A stretch of DNA of 33,112 bases from NCBI GenBank assembly GCA_905214615.1, contig CAJMMX010000019.1:1-33112 (forward strand), in the 5' to 3' direction. The stretch is from an uncultured bacterium. GTDB taxonomy: Bacteria; Actinomycetota; Coriobacteriia; Coriobacteriales; Coriobacteriaceae. Below, piece by piece: positions 22,799 through 31,095 of this stretch. The notes below the pieces were generated by a model. That model searched no databases, was not told the origin of the DNA, and saw only the letters and a list, made by a program, of their open reading frames with translations. The first letter of the stretch is position 1, and each line of letters starts with the position of its first letter. The position numbers and the translations under genes were made by a program.

Positions 22799-23563
22799 AT
22801 GGCACAGAGCACTTCTTCTACCGGCAATCAGCCGCTGATTGAGCTCAAGCACGTCGATAAGCACTATGGCGATCTGCACGTCCTCAACGACATCAATCTC
22901 TCGGTCGACCGCGGCGAGGTCGTCGTTGTGATCGGCCCCTCGGGCTCGGGCAAGTCGACCATGTGCCGAACCATCAACCGTCTGGAAACCATCGACTCGG
23001 GCGAGATCCTCATCGAGGGCGAGCCTCTGCCGCAGGAAGGCAAGGATCTTGCCCGCATGCGCGCCGAGCTAGGCATGGTGTTTCAGCAGTTCAACCTGTT
23101 CGCACATATGACCGTGCTGCAGAACGTCATGCTGGGACCGGTCGACGTGCTGGGCGTGTCCAAGGACGAGGCCCGCGAGCGCGCCATGGACCTGCTGAGC
23201 CGCGTGGGCGTTGCCGAGCAGGCCGATAAGGTGCCCGCACAGCTCTCGGGCGGCCAGCAGCAGCGCGTAGCCATCGCCCGCTCGCTTGCCATGCAACCCA
23301 AGGCCATGCTTTTTGACGAGCCCACGAGTGCCCTTGACCCCGAGATGATCAACGAGGTGCTCGAGGTCATGGTCCGTCTGGCCCAGCAGGGCATGACGAT
23401 GATCGTCATCACACACGAGATGAACTTCGCCCGCCGCGTGGCCGACCGCGTCGTGTTTATGGCCGACGGCCAGATCGTAGAAACTGGCACGCCCGACGAG
23501 TTCTTCGACCACCCCCAGACCAAGCGCGCCCAGGACTTCCTCAACTCCATCAAGGGCCACTAG
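22799..23563 (+). CDS. polar amino acid ABC transporter ATP-binding protein (GluA/GlnQ type)
   Basis: This 254-residue ATPase powers the importer encoded just upstream. Walker A is GPSGSGKST (about residues 48-56), the Q-loop is VFQQFNLF, the signature is LSGGQQQR (about 148-155), Walker B is AMLFDEPTSALD and the switch is VITHE. The length and the LNDINLSVDRGEVVVVIG opening are typical of the GlnQ group. The ATG follows AAGGAG. It is the last gene of the transporter operon; no clear terminator separates it from the hydrolase gene 88 bp downstream, which may be read through. Confidence 0.95.
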   Translation: MAQSTSSTGNQPLIELKHVDKHYGDLHVLNDINLSVDRGEVVVVIGPSGSGKSTMCRTINRLETIDSGEILIEGEPLPQEGKDLARMRAELGMVFQQFNLFAHMTVLQNVMLGPVDVLGVSKDEARERAMDLLSRVGVAEQADKVPAQLSGGQQQRVAIARSLAMQPKAMLFDEPTSALDPEMINEVLEVMVRLAQQGMTMIVITHEMNFARRVADRVVFMADGQIVETGTPDEFFDHPQTKRAQDFLNSIKGH

Positions 23564-23650
23564 CCCAATTGCCACGCGGGCAAATTCATCACCAGCGTTT
23601 GTCCCACGTCACCCCTGTGCCATGTCCACCCGGATTCGAAAGCCACACCC

Positions 23651-24460
23651 ATGATCGGAACCCGCACCTCATCGTCCTACACTCCGCACGTCGACGTCAA
23701 TCCCGCCGACCGCCCGCTCATCCTGGTAGCACCACGCTGGGAAGAAGCGAAACCCTATTTGAGCGAGACGCTCTCCCCCAACGAGGAGATTGCGAGCGTC
23801 TTTGTCGATGCCATCCTTGCCGCCGGCGGCCTGCCGCTGCAGATGTCCATTACCGAAGACGTCGATGTCATCCGTCATTACGTGGAAATCGCTGACGGTA
23901 TCGCCATTCCCGGCGGCCCGGACGTCAACCCCAAACGCTGGGGCGACGAGCGTCCGTACGACCCCACGCTGTGCTGCGAAATTCGCGACCGCTTTGAGTT
24001 TAAGCTGGTTAACGAGGTGCTTCGCGCCAAGAAGCCGCTCTTTACCACCTGCCGCGGCACGCAGTTGCTCAATGTCGCCACTGGCGGCACCCTGTGCATG
24101 GACGTGCCGAGCCTGGGTGCGCGCGAGGGCCGAACGCAGTGGCGCCACACCCACGTGCTCAACGACCCTGTGCACCCTGTCGAGGTCGTGCCGGGCTCGC
24201 TGCTGGAGCGCGCGGTTGGCGGGCACAGGCTGATCCAGACCAACTCGGCACATCACTGCTGCGTCGATCGTCTGGGCAAAAGCACGCGCTTGGTCGCCAA
24301 GGCAACTGACGGCGTTCCCGAGTGCATCGAAGTCGAAGGCCAGCCTTTCTGCCTGGGCGTGCAATGGCACCCTGAGTACACGTGGAAGACGCTCGAGACC
24401 GACTTTAACCTGTGGAAGTCGTTTGTCGAGGCAGCGACCAAGGTTAAGCAGGCCCGCTAG
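23651..24460 (+). CDS. gamma-glutamyl-gamma-aminobutyrate hydrolase family protein (peptidase C26, PuuD-like)
   Basis: This 269-residue class I glutamine amidotransferase-like hydrolase would cleave gamma-glutamyl amides in the cytoplasm. The nucleophile is Cys134 in FTTCRGTQLLNVA, and the partner His240 and Glu242 lie in LGVQWHPE. The PGGPDVNP segment (about residues 87-94) and the RHTH...HPV stretch also match the family. It lies after the amino acid importer and may process imported gamma-glutamyl compounds. The ribosome site is weak (GAAAG), so the exact start is uncertain; the first 15 residues look dispensable. Confidence 0.9.
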   Translation: MIGTRTSSSYTPHVDVNPADRPLILVAPRWEEAKPYLSETLSPNEEIASVFVDAILAAGGLPLQMSITEDVDVIRHYVEIADGIAIPGGPDVNPKRWGDERPYDPTLCCEIRDRFEFKLVNEVLRAKKPLFTTCRGTQLLNVATGGTLCMDVPSLGAREGRTQWRHTHVLNDPVHPVEVVPGSLLERAVGGHRLIQTNSAHHCCVDRLGKSTRLVAKATDGVPECIEVEGQPFCLGVQWHPEYTWKTLETDFNLWKSFVEAATKVKQAR

Positions 24461-24494
24461 CTTACGAACCACACCGGCTAAAACCATCCATGCC

Positions 24495-24530
24495 AGGGGG
24501 GGCGGACACCAACTACGGTGCCCGCCCCCT
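24495..24530. terminator. strong hairpin between convergent operons
   Basis: AGGGGGGGCGGACACC pairs with GGTGCCCGCCCCCT around AACTAC. It lies between the plus-strand hydrolase gene and the minus-strand peptide operon that ends at 24560, so it probably stops transcription from both sides. Confidence 0.75.
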
Positions 24531-24559
24531 GTATTTGATATGCTAGGTCCACTAACCCG

Positions 24560-26179
24560 TCAGGCAATTTCAATCACCTCATCGCATGCCGAAATAAGCA
24601 CAGGGTCGTGCGTAGCGATGACCGTGATATGTCGCCCCTTTCTTTCCTTAAGGATTTCGATAAACGCCTGCTTGCTCTGACTGTCAAGTGCAGATGTCGG
24701 CTCATCAAACATCATCACGTCCGGGTTTTTCAGCAGCTGGCGAATTATCGCTATTTTTTGTTTCTCCCCCCCTGAAATGTTGTTCTGCTTATCGTCCAGC
24801 TCGACATCAAGTCCACCACTTGAATCGACCATCTTTTTAAGCCCCATTCTCTCAATGAGGCTCTCAAGGTCACGCTCTTCAGTGCTTCTGCAGCAAAGAG
24901 TTAAATTGTCCCGTATCGACCCCTCGGTCAGGGGCGGCTCCTGCTCAGTAATCCCGATATTGCGCTTCCGCAGCGCATAACGGTCCAGAGAGCTCAGGGG
25001 CTTGTCGTTAATCCAAATATCACCCTTGCAGTTTTCTGGATCGCAACCGCTTATCACATCCAACAGCGTGCTCTTACCGGAACCGTTCGGCCCAACGATT
25101 CCGTATACCTTTCCTTTTTCCAAAGAAGCTCGAATGTCTCTGAACGCGGTTTTTTCAGACCCAGGATAGCTATACGCCAGCTCGGAACAGCTCACCTCGT
25201 AAACATCGGCGAGGATAATGGCCCCATTTGAGTCCTCTGGCATGTCCAGCAAGCGCCGCAAACGCTCGTAGGATACTTTTGACGTTTGATAGTCCTTGCC
25301 CAGCGCAAGGAAGAATTCAATAGCCGAAGAATAATAGGAGTAATAGCTTAGCGCCGTCATAAGATAGCCGGGCAGCAAATTGCCGTCGAGAACTTCCTTT
25401 GCGCCCAGGATCAAGATTCCACCCTGTGCCAAAGATGTGACGACAGTGTTGGCAAACGTAAAGGTCGCATTAATTTGCTGGTTCTGATAAACGCAACGAT
25501 ATAGCTCTGCAAAAGAGTGCTCAAGCCTTTGCTTGAAAACCTCGAATAGAACATGTCTGCGGATAAATTGTGCGTTGCTAAGCTGCTTCTCCAGATCGGA
25601 AAAGAATCGAGCCTCCTGCTCTTGAGCCTCGAAACTTCTTGCGAACAAACACTTTTTGAAAAGCGAATAGACCGCGCCACCTATTATGCCAAGAGCCATA
25701 CACAGCATTGCCAGGTGACCGTTTATGGTCGCCAGGACAACAAACACCACAAGCAACGTCACTATATTGCTCACGCTTTGGACACTTGCGTTTATAACAA
25801 ATATCACCAAATCGTTAGCGTCATGATTAATCTGTTGGTTGTAATATGAGGCATCAAAATTAGAAAAGAAGGCCCGTGGTAGCCTTTGAACGTGACTTAT
25901 CACCTCTTCATTCAATGCAAATCCCACATGTGTTTGCAGATCGACATAGACCAGCTCACTGACGCAATTCAAACCGGCTCGCACAATACCCAGCGCTGCT
26001 ATCTCAGCGCCGATGGCGATTGCGCTTTCCCCATCTCGCGCGACACCGACAAAGTTGTTGACCAGTTGTCCCGTCAGAAAAGGAATTGCGAGACCAACCA
26101 TAAGCGAGAGCAGGCACATTAGAAGATAGGTTATATACTTTGGATTCTTGATTATTGTTCTTGCGCAGAGATTAAACAT
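24560..26179 (-). CDS. fused ABC exporter of the Cys-rich peptide locus
   Basis: This 539-residue half-transporter has an N-terminal six-helix exporter domain (about residues 1-300) and a C-terminal ATPase: Walker A GPNGSGKST (about 362-370), signature ISGGEKQ, Walker B VMMFDEPTSALD and the H-loop IATHD. It lacks the N-terminal C39 peptidase domain that many peptide exporters carry, so it cannot itself remove a leader. Its start overlaps the end of the radical SAM gene by eight bases (26172-26179), indicating coupled translation. In this setting it most likely exports the modified peptide as a homodimer. It is the last gene of the operon. Low GC relative to the host points to transfer. Confidence 0.85.
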   Translation of the reverse strand: MFNLCARTIIKNPKYITYLLMCLLSLMVGLAIPFLTGQLVNNFVGVARDGESAIAIGAEIAALGIVRAGLNCVSELVYVDLQTHVGFALNEEVISHVQRLPRAFFSNFDASYYNQQINHDANDLVIFVINASVQSVSNIVTLLVVFVVLATINGHLAMLCMALGIIGGAVYSLFKKCLFARSFEAQEQEARFFSDLEKQLSNAQFIRRHVLFEVFKQRLEHSFAELYRCVYQNQQINATFTFANTVVTSLAQGGILILGAKEVLDGNLLPGYLMTALSYYSYYSSAIEFFLALGKDYQTSKVSYERLRRLLDMPEDSNGAIILADVYEVSCSELAYSYPGSEKTAFRDIRASLEKGKVYGIVGPNGSGKSTLLDVISGCDPENCKGDIWINDKPLSSLDRYALRKRNIGITEQEPPLTEGSIRDNLTLCCRSTEERDLESLIERMGLKKMVDSSGGLDVELDDKQNNISGGEKQKIAIIRQLLKNPDVMMFDEPTSALDSQSKQAFIEILKERKGRHITVIATHDPVLISACDEVIEIA

Positions 26180-27464
26180 GAGCTGAATCCAGTTCCGAAA
26201 GCAATCGCTGAGCCTTCTCGGTCAAAATCATTCGTTGGCGCACCTGATACCTTTGAGATACGCACTGTTTTGACCCTCCATGAAGAGCGTGATTAGGGCA
26301 ACCTCCCATACATGAGGGATAGGCAAAACACTCTTCACACTCATGATCGCTCGGCTCATAGTTTAGCCATTGGACCAGCTGAGCATTCATCCTCGGCCCT
26401 TCGGCAAGCGTACCGACGCAGCGTTCACGCATCCCGATTTCGTCCCAACATTTATAAAGATAGCCCTCCGGATCCACTACAAACGACCCTGCACAAACGG
26501 CGCCACAAATAGCCGGATTAAAGCGCACCGTCAGGTCAACGTAGAACCCCCTATCAACTGCATGACTATAAAAGTCCAGCTCTTCCCGAGAAAACGCCTC
26601 CATCGAAAAACAACTACTGTCACTTGGGCACGTATCGTTAATATTGTCGACAGGCGCCAGATAGAATCCAACCTTGTTTTTAAGGCCCTTTTCCTCGAGT
26701 GCATCCAGCAAATCGCCAGCACCGGCAATGTTATGGGCATCGACATTGCACCTGATAGAAATATCCAACAGATGCGTGACTTTAGAAACGTTGTCTAGAA
26801 TCGCATCGTACGTCGGCTGTCCGTTCCGCAAGAACCGTCGAGAATCGTGGTCCTTTCGAGACCCGTCCAAGGTTATTTGAGCCATCTTGACGTCACAAGC
26901 CGCGAGAGTCTCGGCCACTTCTGGCGTCAGAAGATATCCATTTGTAACGATGGATGCCGAATAGGAGCACTCTGGATTAAGGATCGCCTTTATACGCTCC
27001 GTAAGCCGCTGAATTTTATCGACTTGCAGCAACGGCTCTCCACCATACCAACCGATCTCAAGCTCGCTCAGCCCCCGTGAACGCTCCTTCACGAATGAGA
27101 CAAGCCGGTCTTCAACCTCCGGAGTCATTGTCGTTTTGCGTTGTCCTTTTTCATAACAGTATGGGCAACAGAAGTTGCACTCCAATGTCGGGGCTATCGT
27201 CATGCCTAGAGAGCGATTGGAAAATCGAAGAAGACGGCCTATCGCCTTCATTTCCTCTTTTTCGTCACGATCATCTTCTAACAGCATTCCTCCTTGAAGC
27301 AACGCTTCGCGCAATTCATCTGGCTCCCATTCGGTTCCCGATACCATGCGGCACATACTTTCTGCATGTTGTTTATCCAACGAAAGGATCGCACCGGTCT
27401 TCGCATTCATCACCAGCGTTCTTTCGCCGTGGTTTTCAATCAAGTTGTATTGAGACGGCCTCAT
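26172..27464 (-). CDS. radical SAM/SPASM peptide maturase
   Basis: This 430-residue enzyme is the likely modifier of the Cys-rich precursor. The N-terminus (about residues 1-75; RPSQYNLIEN, NAKTGAILSLDKQ) resembles the substrate-recognition region of radical SAM peptide maturases. The radical SAM core binds its cluster through Cys96, Cys100 and Cys103 (CNFCCPYC; an extra Cys99 sits inside). GWYGGEPLL and the ITLDGSRKDHDSRR segment follow. The C-terminal SPASM domain is complete: a GX4C pair, then CX2CX5CX3C, then a final Cys, enough for two auxiliary clusters. Such enzymes usually make Cys-to-carbon thioether bonds (sactipeptides, ranthipeptides). The ATG at 27464 follows AGGGA; an upstream TTG is possible. 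Family placement near Clo7bot or CLI_3235-type maturases is tentative. Confidence 0.9.
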   Translation of the reverse strand: MRPSQYNLIENHGERTLVMNAKTGAILSLDKQHAESMCRMVSGTEWEPDELREALLQGGMLLEDDRDEKEEMKAIGRLLRFSNRSLGMTIAPTLECNFCCPYCYEKGQRKTTMTPEVEDRLVSFVKERSRGLSELEIGWYGGEPLLQVDKIQRLTERIKAILNPECSYSASIVTNGYLLTPEVAETLAACDVKMAQITLDGSRKDHDSRRFLRNGQPTYDAILDNVSKVTHLLDISIRCNVDAHNIAGAGDLLDALEEKGLKNKVGFYLAPVDNINDTCPSDSSCFSMEAFSREELDFYSHAVDRGFYVDLTVRFNPAICGAVCAGSFVVDPEGYLYKCWDEIGMRERCVGTLAEGPRMNAQLVQWLNYEPSDHECEECFAYPSCMGGCPNHALHGGSKQCVSQRYQVRQRMILTEKAQRLLSELDSAHV

Positions 27465-27485
27465 ATGATTATCCCTCACAAACAA

Positions 27486-28304
27486 TCAAAGAAATCTCGA
27501 CCGCAATTGGTCGACGGTAAAGCAAATGGCAAGAACGCTTGTTACGTTAATCAGGCAGTCAATTAAAATCGAGGTGCATTGACTATCCTCCAACGGGGTC
27601 ACGCCGCAAATCCACATGAGCATCGAGGACGGAAACGGAAGCATGGAATTGGCTCCGACCTGTATGTAGATCGTTACGACGTTGACAAGCAGCAGCATGC
27701 CAATAGGACCGAAGCCGGACCCAAAATAGGAAACAACGATCACGCAAGAGACCACATATGCAAGGCAGACGGCACTCGCCAGAAGAAGTCGATCGCAAAA
27801 CATATTCAGGTTGAAACACTGTTGAGCATCCAAAACGATTGCACAGTTAAGACAGTACAAAACGACACTTGACAGGACAAACGCGCCCAATAGGGCGAAA
27901 GAAGACAGCACCGTTCGCGCAACGGTAACGCACGCCCGCTTCCCTCCCCGAGCCTCCGACAGCCCCCACGGTTCCTCGACAAAGCCCGAACTAACAAAGC
28001 GCGGCACAATACAAGCCGCGATGAACGGAAAGAACAATGCATGAGCCAACGGGGCCACGTTGAACAGCAAGCCGCGAAAAACCTCTGCATTACCAAATAG
28101 AAGGGCGTCCTCTGCCGACAGTTTAAGCGTCGGGTCTGGGAAAAAGCCCAAGAAACTGCCCTCGCGGAGGCTACAGAACCACATCGGGAAAGAATTAAGC
28201 TGCAATATCACCATACACGCATAAATTGCCAGGATTAAGACGTACGTCCATTTGCTCACATGCTTCAATTCTGAATGGAGGAACCTTTTAATCTGACGAG
28301 CCAT
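27486..28304 (-). CDS. ABC-2-like membrane subunit B of the peptide locus
   Basis: This 272-residue membrane protein has about six hydrophobic segments and an early basic stretch (MARQIKRFLHSELKHVSKW). Its composition and context match ABC-2-type permeases of peptide export or self-protection transporters, but I see no diagnostic motif. The start at 28304 is fixed by GGAGGTGTGCTCA before the ATG. It overlaps the previous permease gene by 17 bases and ends 21 bases before the maturase start. With the other permease and the ATPase it would form a three-part BcrAB-like pump. Confidence 0.75.
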   Translation of the reverse strand: MARQIKRFLHSELKHVSKWTYVLILAIYACMVILQLNSFPMWFCSLREGSFLGFFPDPTLKLSAEDALLFGNAEVFRGLLFNVAPLAHALFFPFIAACIVPRFVSSGFVEEPWGLSEARGGKRACVTVARTVLSSFALLGAFVLSSVVLYCLNCAIVLDAQQCFNLNMFCDRLLLASAVCLAYVVSCVIVVSYFGSGFGPIGMLLLVNVVTIYIQVGANSMLPFPSSMLMWICGVTPLEDSQCTSILIDCLINVTSVLAICFTVDQLRSRFL

Positions 28305-29112
28305 TGAGCACACCTCCGACACGACAGGTCACGAGAGCGTAAATCAATACCGATAGACAGCTGGCTGCCACGCCATAGCCCAGAAGCGCCAGGTGCCCCA
28401 TATCGCTATACCCAAGGGCACATCCGACCCCTAGGTACGGCCCAGGAAGGAAGAAGATCCATCGCAAGGATGGTATAGGTGCCTGAAGGAAGGTTCCGTA
28501 GAGCGTCAAGCTCATGACAAATCCAATTATTATTACAGCCCCGCTCAATACAGCGCTGCCTGTAATCCGATAGATGGTCATCGTCTCCAACGCAACCGAT
28601 ATCACCAATACGGCGTTGATTATCATCGCAGGAAAAAATGCAGCCAGCATGCCGTGCGTGTAGTTTTGCTCCCCACGCATTATGGCTATTGCAAACAAAA
28701 GAAGGCAAAGTGCGCTATATGCTGCACCGACTATTAAAGCAGACGAAAGCACATGTGCCAGAGCCCCATTAAAGCGGGCGAGACCTCTTGCTGAAGAAAT
28801 TCGGTATCCCTCTTTATAGCCATGCTCCTGTAAAAGCACCAAACAAACGATGAGTGGAACGAACAGGGATGTACCGGCAAAAGCGCTGCGCGCAAGGGAC
28901 TCATCAGGCGCAGAAGGATCGATTGCATTCCAGAGGAAACCAATATCCTCCCCACAAACGCCATAGCCAAAGCCTAGCAACGTTGCTCCGTTATTTAAAA
29001 AAACACCGAAGAGAAGACCGCACGCCAACATAAGCGTAAGACCAAACTGCGCCGGAAACATCCTGTGTAGACGCATCATATCTGCCTTTATGGGATGGAT
29101 CGCCCGCTTCAT
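28288..29112 (-). CDS. ABC-2-like membrane subunit A of the peptide locus
   Basis: This 274-residue membrane protein has about six hydrophobic segments. An extracytoplasmic loop follows the first helix (about residues 40-75, GVCGEDIGFLWNAIDPSAPD), and an ERF-type cytoplasmic loop EHGYKEGYRISSARG sits near residue 96, as in lantibiotic-immunity and ABC-2 permeases. It overlaps the ATPase gene by four bases (ATGA at 29109-29112) and the next permease by 17, so the genes are translationally coupled. Probable role: membrane part of a self-immunity or secretion pump; inference from context. Confidence 0.78.
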   Translation of the reverse strand: MKRAIHPIKADMMRLHRMFPAQFGLTLMLACGLLFGVFLNNGATLLGFGYGVCGEDIGFLWNAIDPSAPDESLARSAFAGTSLFVPLIVCLVLLQEHGYKEGYRISSARGLARFNGALAHVLSSALIVGAAYSALCLLLFAIAIMRGEQNYTHGMLAAFFPAMIINAVLVISVALETMTIYRITGSAVLSGAVIIIGFVMSLTLYGTFLQAPIPSLRWIFFLPGPYLGVGCALGYSDMGHLALLGYGVAASCLSVLIYALVTCRVGGVLNGSSD

Positions 29113-29834
29113 AGCGAGACCGCGTTCATCAAGCGCCTGTAATATTCTTTTAGGGACGACGCCTCATCCCTTATGACATCCATCGATTCCTTTTTCAGCA
29201 GTTCACCGTCATGAATAAACACGCAACTTGTTGCAACCGATGCCAACTCATCCAAATCATGGCTAGAGATGAGCATGGTCTTACCCTGTTCTCGATTCAA
29301 TCGGCCGATAAGGGCCCATATACTCTCGATGCCCAGCGGGTCCAACCCATTTGCCGGCTCATCGAAAATTAGTACGTCGGTGTCGCCCAACAAAGCCGTA
29401 GCTATATCCAGTCGCCGTTTCATTCCCAGAGAAAAACTGCTCACGCTCTTTTTCTCATCGACGTCCAGCCCGACTAGGCCCAAGACGCGAGGAACCTCAC
29501 GTGTCTCATCGAGCCCCCATTCCGCACATCGGATCCGAAGATTCTCCACCGCACTGAGGGATTGGTATGCTCCGCTGGAATCTGGCACATAGCCGACACG
29601 CGTCCGCATCAGGCTCAGCTCTTTTTTCGACTTGCCTCCAAAGAGCTCCACGCTCCCCGACGATGGCTCACAGAGGCCCAGCACTATTTTAATAAGCGTG
29701 CTTTTGCCCGCCCCGTTTGCACCAACAAGGGCGCAAAGTTCAGACTGATTCACCTCGAAGGAAACGTCATGCAACACACGCCGTTTTCCATAGCGCTTTG
29801 ACACCTTTGATAGCTTTATCGCTGATGCGCTCAT
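29109..29834 (-). CDS. ABC ATPase of the peptide locus (BcrA-type)
   Basis: This 241-residue ATPase has Walker A GANGAGKST (about residues 38-46), signature FSLGMKRR (about 134-141), Walker B VLIFDEPANGLD and H-loop ISSHD. The signature SLGMKRR and DEPANGLDP are typical of the bacitracin/lantibiotic-resistance group. AGGAGGCCA precedes the ATG. It is the first gene after the precursor and its attenuator. Next come two membrane subunits, together a likely immunity exporter that protects the producer. Confidence 0.88.
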   Translation of the reverse strand: MSASAIKLSKVSKRYGKRRVLHDVSFEVNQSELCALVGANGAGKSTLIKIVLGLCEPSSGSVELFGGKSKKELSLMRTRVGYVPDSSGAYQSLSAVENLRIRCAEWGLDETREVPRVLGLVGLDVDEKKSVSSFSLGMKRRLDIATALLGDTDVLIFDEPANGLDPLGIESIWALIGRLNREQGKTMLISSHDLDELASVATSCVFIHDGELLKKESMDVIRDEASSLKEYYRRLMNAVSL

Positions 29835-29864
29835 TGGCCTCCTATTCTGCTTGATAACAAAACC

Positions 29865-29894
29865 GCTGCTGCCAGACTGTCGCCTGGCAGCAGC
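29865..29894 (-). terminator. attenuating hairpin after the precursor gene
   Basis: A perfect 11-bp stem (29865-29875 with 29884-29894; arms GCTGCTGCCAG and CTGGCAGCAGC, 8-base loop) is followed on the minus strand by GGTTTTGTT. It begins eight bases after the precursor stop. The short, broken T run suggests partial termination, so that precursor exceeds enzymes. Confidence 0.85.
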
Positions 29895-29902
29895 CGCAAC
29901 TG

Positions 29903-30031
29903 CTAGAAATTAACAACACACAAGTTTTTGCTGCAGTTATTGACGCAGACGCGTGCTCCACAGAATGCCTTGCAGTAACCGTTGCACCCACCACCGGGGT
30001 CCACATAACTCGGCTTTACAATCCAGCTCAT
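29903..30031 (-). CDS. Cys-rich RiPP precursor peptide (42 residues)
   Basis: This short gene encodes a 42-residue peptide starting MSWIVKPSYVDPGGG and then carrying six cysteines at positions 16, 20, 24, 29, 33 and 38 (spacing X3, X3, X4, X3, X4). Residues between them are small or polar (Gly, Asn, Ala, Ser, Lys), and the tail is VVNF. A strong ribosome site (AAAGGAGGAACGAT) and a consensus-like promoter precede it, and a hairpin follows. The layout is a short leader (about residues 1-15, with IVKP as a plausible recognition site and a GGG before the first Cys) plus a Cys-rich core, as in radical SAM-modified peptides. It is next to a maturase with a SPASM domain. It may belong near the Clo7bot or CXXX-repeat type peptides, but I cannot confirm that. 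Confidence 0.88.
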   Translation of the reverse strand: MSWIVKPSYVDPGGGCNGYCKAFCGARVCVNNCSKNLCVVNF

Positions 30032-30069
30032 ATCGTTCCTCCTTTCTTTTATCGTTCGTTCTTGATGTT

Positions 30070-30098
30070 ATTGTTTGCCGATAACTTATATTTGTCAA
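30070..30098 (-). promoter_or_regulatory. promoter of the peptide operon
   Basis: On the minus strand TTGACA (30093-30098), a 17-base spacer, then AACAAT (30070-30075), in a very AT-rich stretch. The expected transcript start is about 30 bases before the precursor ATG. It begins directly after the XRE terminator. Confidence 0.7.
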
Positions 30099-30115
30099 GA
30101 TAATTAATAAACAAA

Positions 30116-30138
30116 GAACCCGTGTTAGACACGGGTTC
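30116..30138 (-). terminator. terminator of the DUF2975-XRE operon
   Basis: GAACCCGTG-TTAGA-CACGGGTTC is a perfect 9-bp stem, followed on the minus strand by CTTTGTTTATT. It separates the regulator operon from the peptide operon. Confidence 0.8.
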
Positions 30139-30176
30139 CGTTACACTGATATTTCGTTATAGTTGTTCTTTTTATG

Positions 30177-30506
30177 CTACTCGTCGCTCAAATCTACAGC
30201 GAAGACCGATGTCGGAAGCGACACCTCATTGCCTCTGCCATCCCGCATCTGCCTCACGGCATTCTTCGCGCGCTCGACAATAAGTTCCTCGAGCTCCTTC
30301 TCGCTCACGCGCTGAATAATATCTCCCGGTTGACAATCAAGCTCATCACAGATTTCAAGAAGCGTCTTAAGACGAATAGCTTTAATTTTTCCGTTTCTTA
30401 GCTTAGAAATATTAGCCGGAGTATGCCCCGTGGCACGAATCAGATCAGAGCTGGTCTTTCCGGTCTTAAGCAGCTGCGTCTCAAGCTCGATGATGAGATA
30501 GCTCAT
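30177..30506 (-). CDS. XRE-family helix-turn-helix regulator
   Basis: This 109-residue protein has an XRE/Cro-type DNA-binding domain (about residues 5-67): SSDLIRATGHTPANISKLRNGKIKAIRLKTLLEICDELDCQPGDII. It resembles the YozG-like regulators often paired with DUF2975 membrane proteins. The C-terminal tail (about 68-109) is charged and not conserved. The ATG follows AGGAGGAAAC, which overlaps the stop of the DUF2975 gene, so translation is coupled. It probably represses its own operon. Its gene ends just upstream of the peptide operon promoter, so a role in controlling that operon is possible but unproven. Confidence 0.85.
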   Translation of the reverse strand: MSYLIIELETQLLKTGKTSSDLIRATGHTPANISKLRNGKIKAIRLKTLLEICDELDCQPGDIIQRVSEKELEELIVERAKNAVRQMRDGRGNEVSLPTSVFAVDLSDE

Positions 30507-30514
30507 GTTTCCTC

Positions 30515-31075
30515 CTACACAAGCTCGTCAGACTGCTCCTGGAGCAGCGAGGCATAGCTCCAGATCACCGAGACAAACAAACAGACGGCCGCGCCGATAA
30601 GCGACCCCGCGTCAAAGGCAACGCCCTGGCAAATCGCGATAACGAAGGAATGAGGCACGACGCAAAGCTCCAGCCCACCAATGGTAAGATTGACCGATCC
30701 ATAGGCACCAACAAGCGAAACCGCGGCGTTAACAGCAAAGGCAAGCGCGAGAACACGGATAAGCCGCACATGCGCCCTGGTAAAGGGCGATACGCCCCGC
30801 GAAATGTCACGGCTGATTCCGCACAAAACGACAAGCGAAATACCCATGACAAGCGCCATGCACAGTCCGCTTGGGATAACGATGCACCCGCCATTGAGAA
30901 GCGTCACAACACCGAAAGAATCGACAGAAGCAGCGTTTGCAACCGCATACCAGATCACGTAAACAACCAACGCGGCGAAAGCGACGAGCATTCCCGCAAA
31001 AACGACCGCCATGCAAAAGCCAAGCTTCCTTACAGTCTCGCCCGCCTTGGCCATACGCTGAACGCTGTTGGACAT
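30515..31075 (-). CDS. DUF2975 family membrane protein
   Basis: This 186-residue protein has four hydrophobic segments (about residues 20-50, 62-90, 110-135 and 150-180). Between the second and third is a conserved loop GISRDISRGVSPFTRAHVRLIR, the DUF2975 hallmark (family motif SPF). The ATG at 31075 follows a weak GGGTGAG site; longer upstream starts run into the intergenic region and are rejected. It is encoded eight bases before the XRE gene. Such pairs are thought to be membrane sensors with a cytoplasmic repressor; the signal is unknown. Confidence 0.82.
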   Translation of the reverse strand: MSNSVQRMAKAGETVRKLGFCMAVVFAGMLVAFAALVVYVIWYAVANAASVDSFGVVTLLNGGCIVIPSGLCMALVMGISLVVLCGISRDISRGVSPFTRAHVRLIRVLALAFAVNAAVSLVGAYGSVNLTIGGLELCVVPHSFVIAICQGVAFDAGSLIGAAVCLFVSVIWSYASLLQEQSDELV

Positions 31076-31095
31076 ATACTCACCCTCATCGAATC

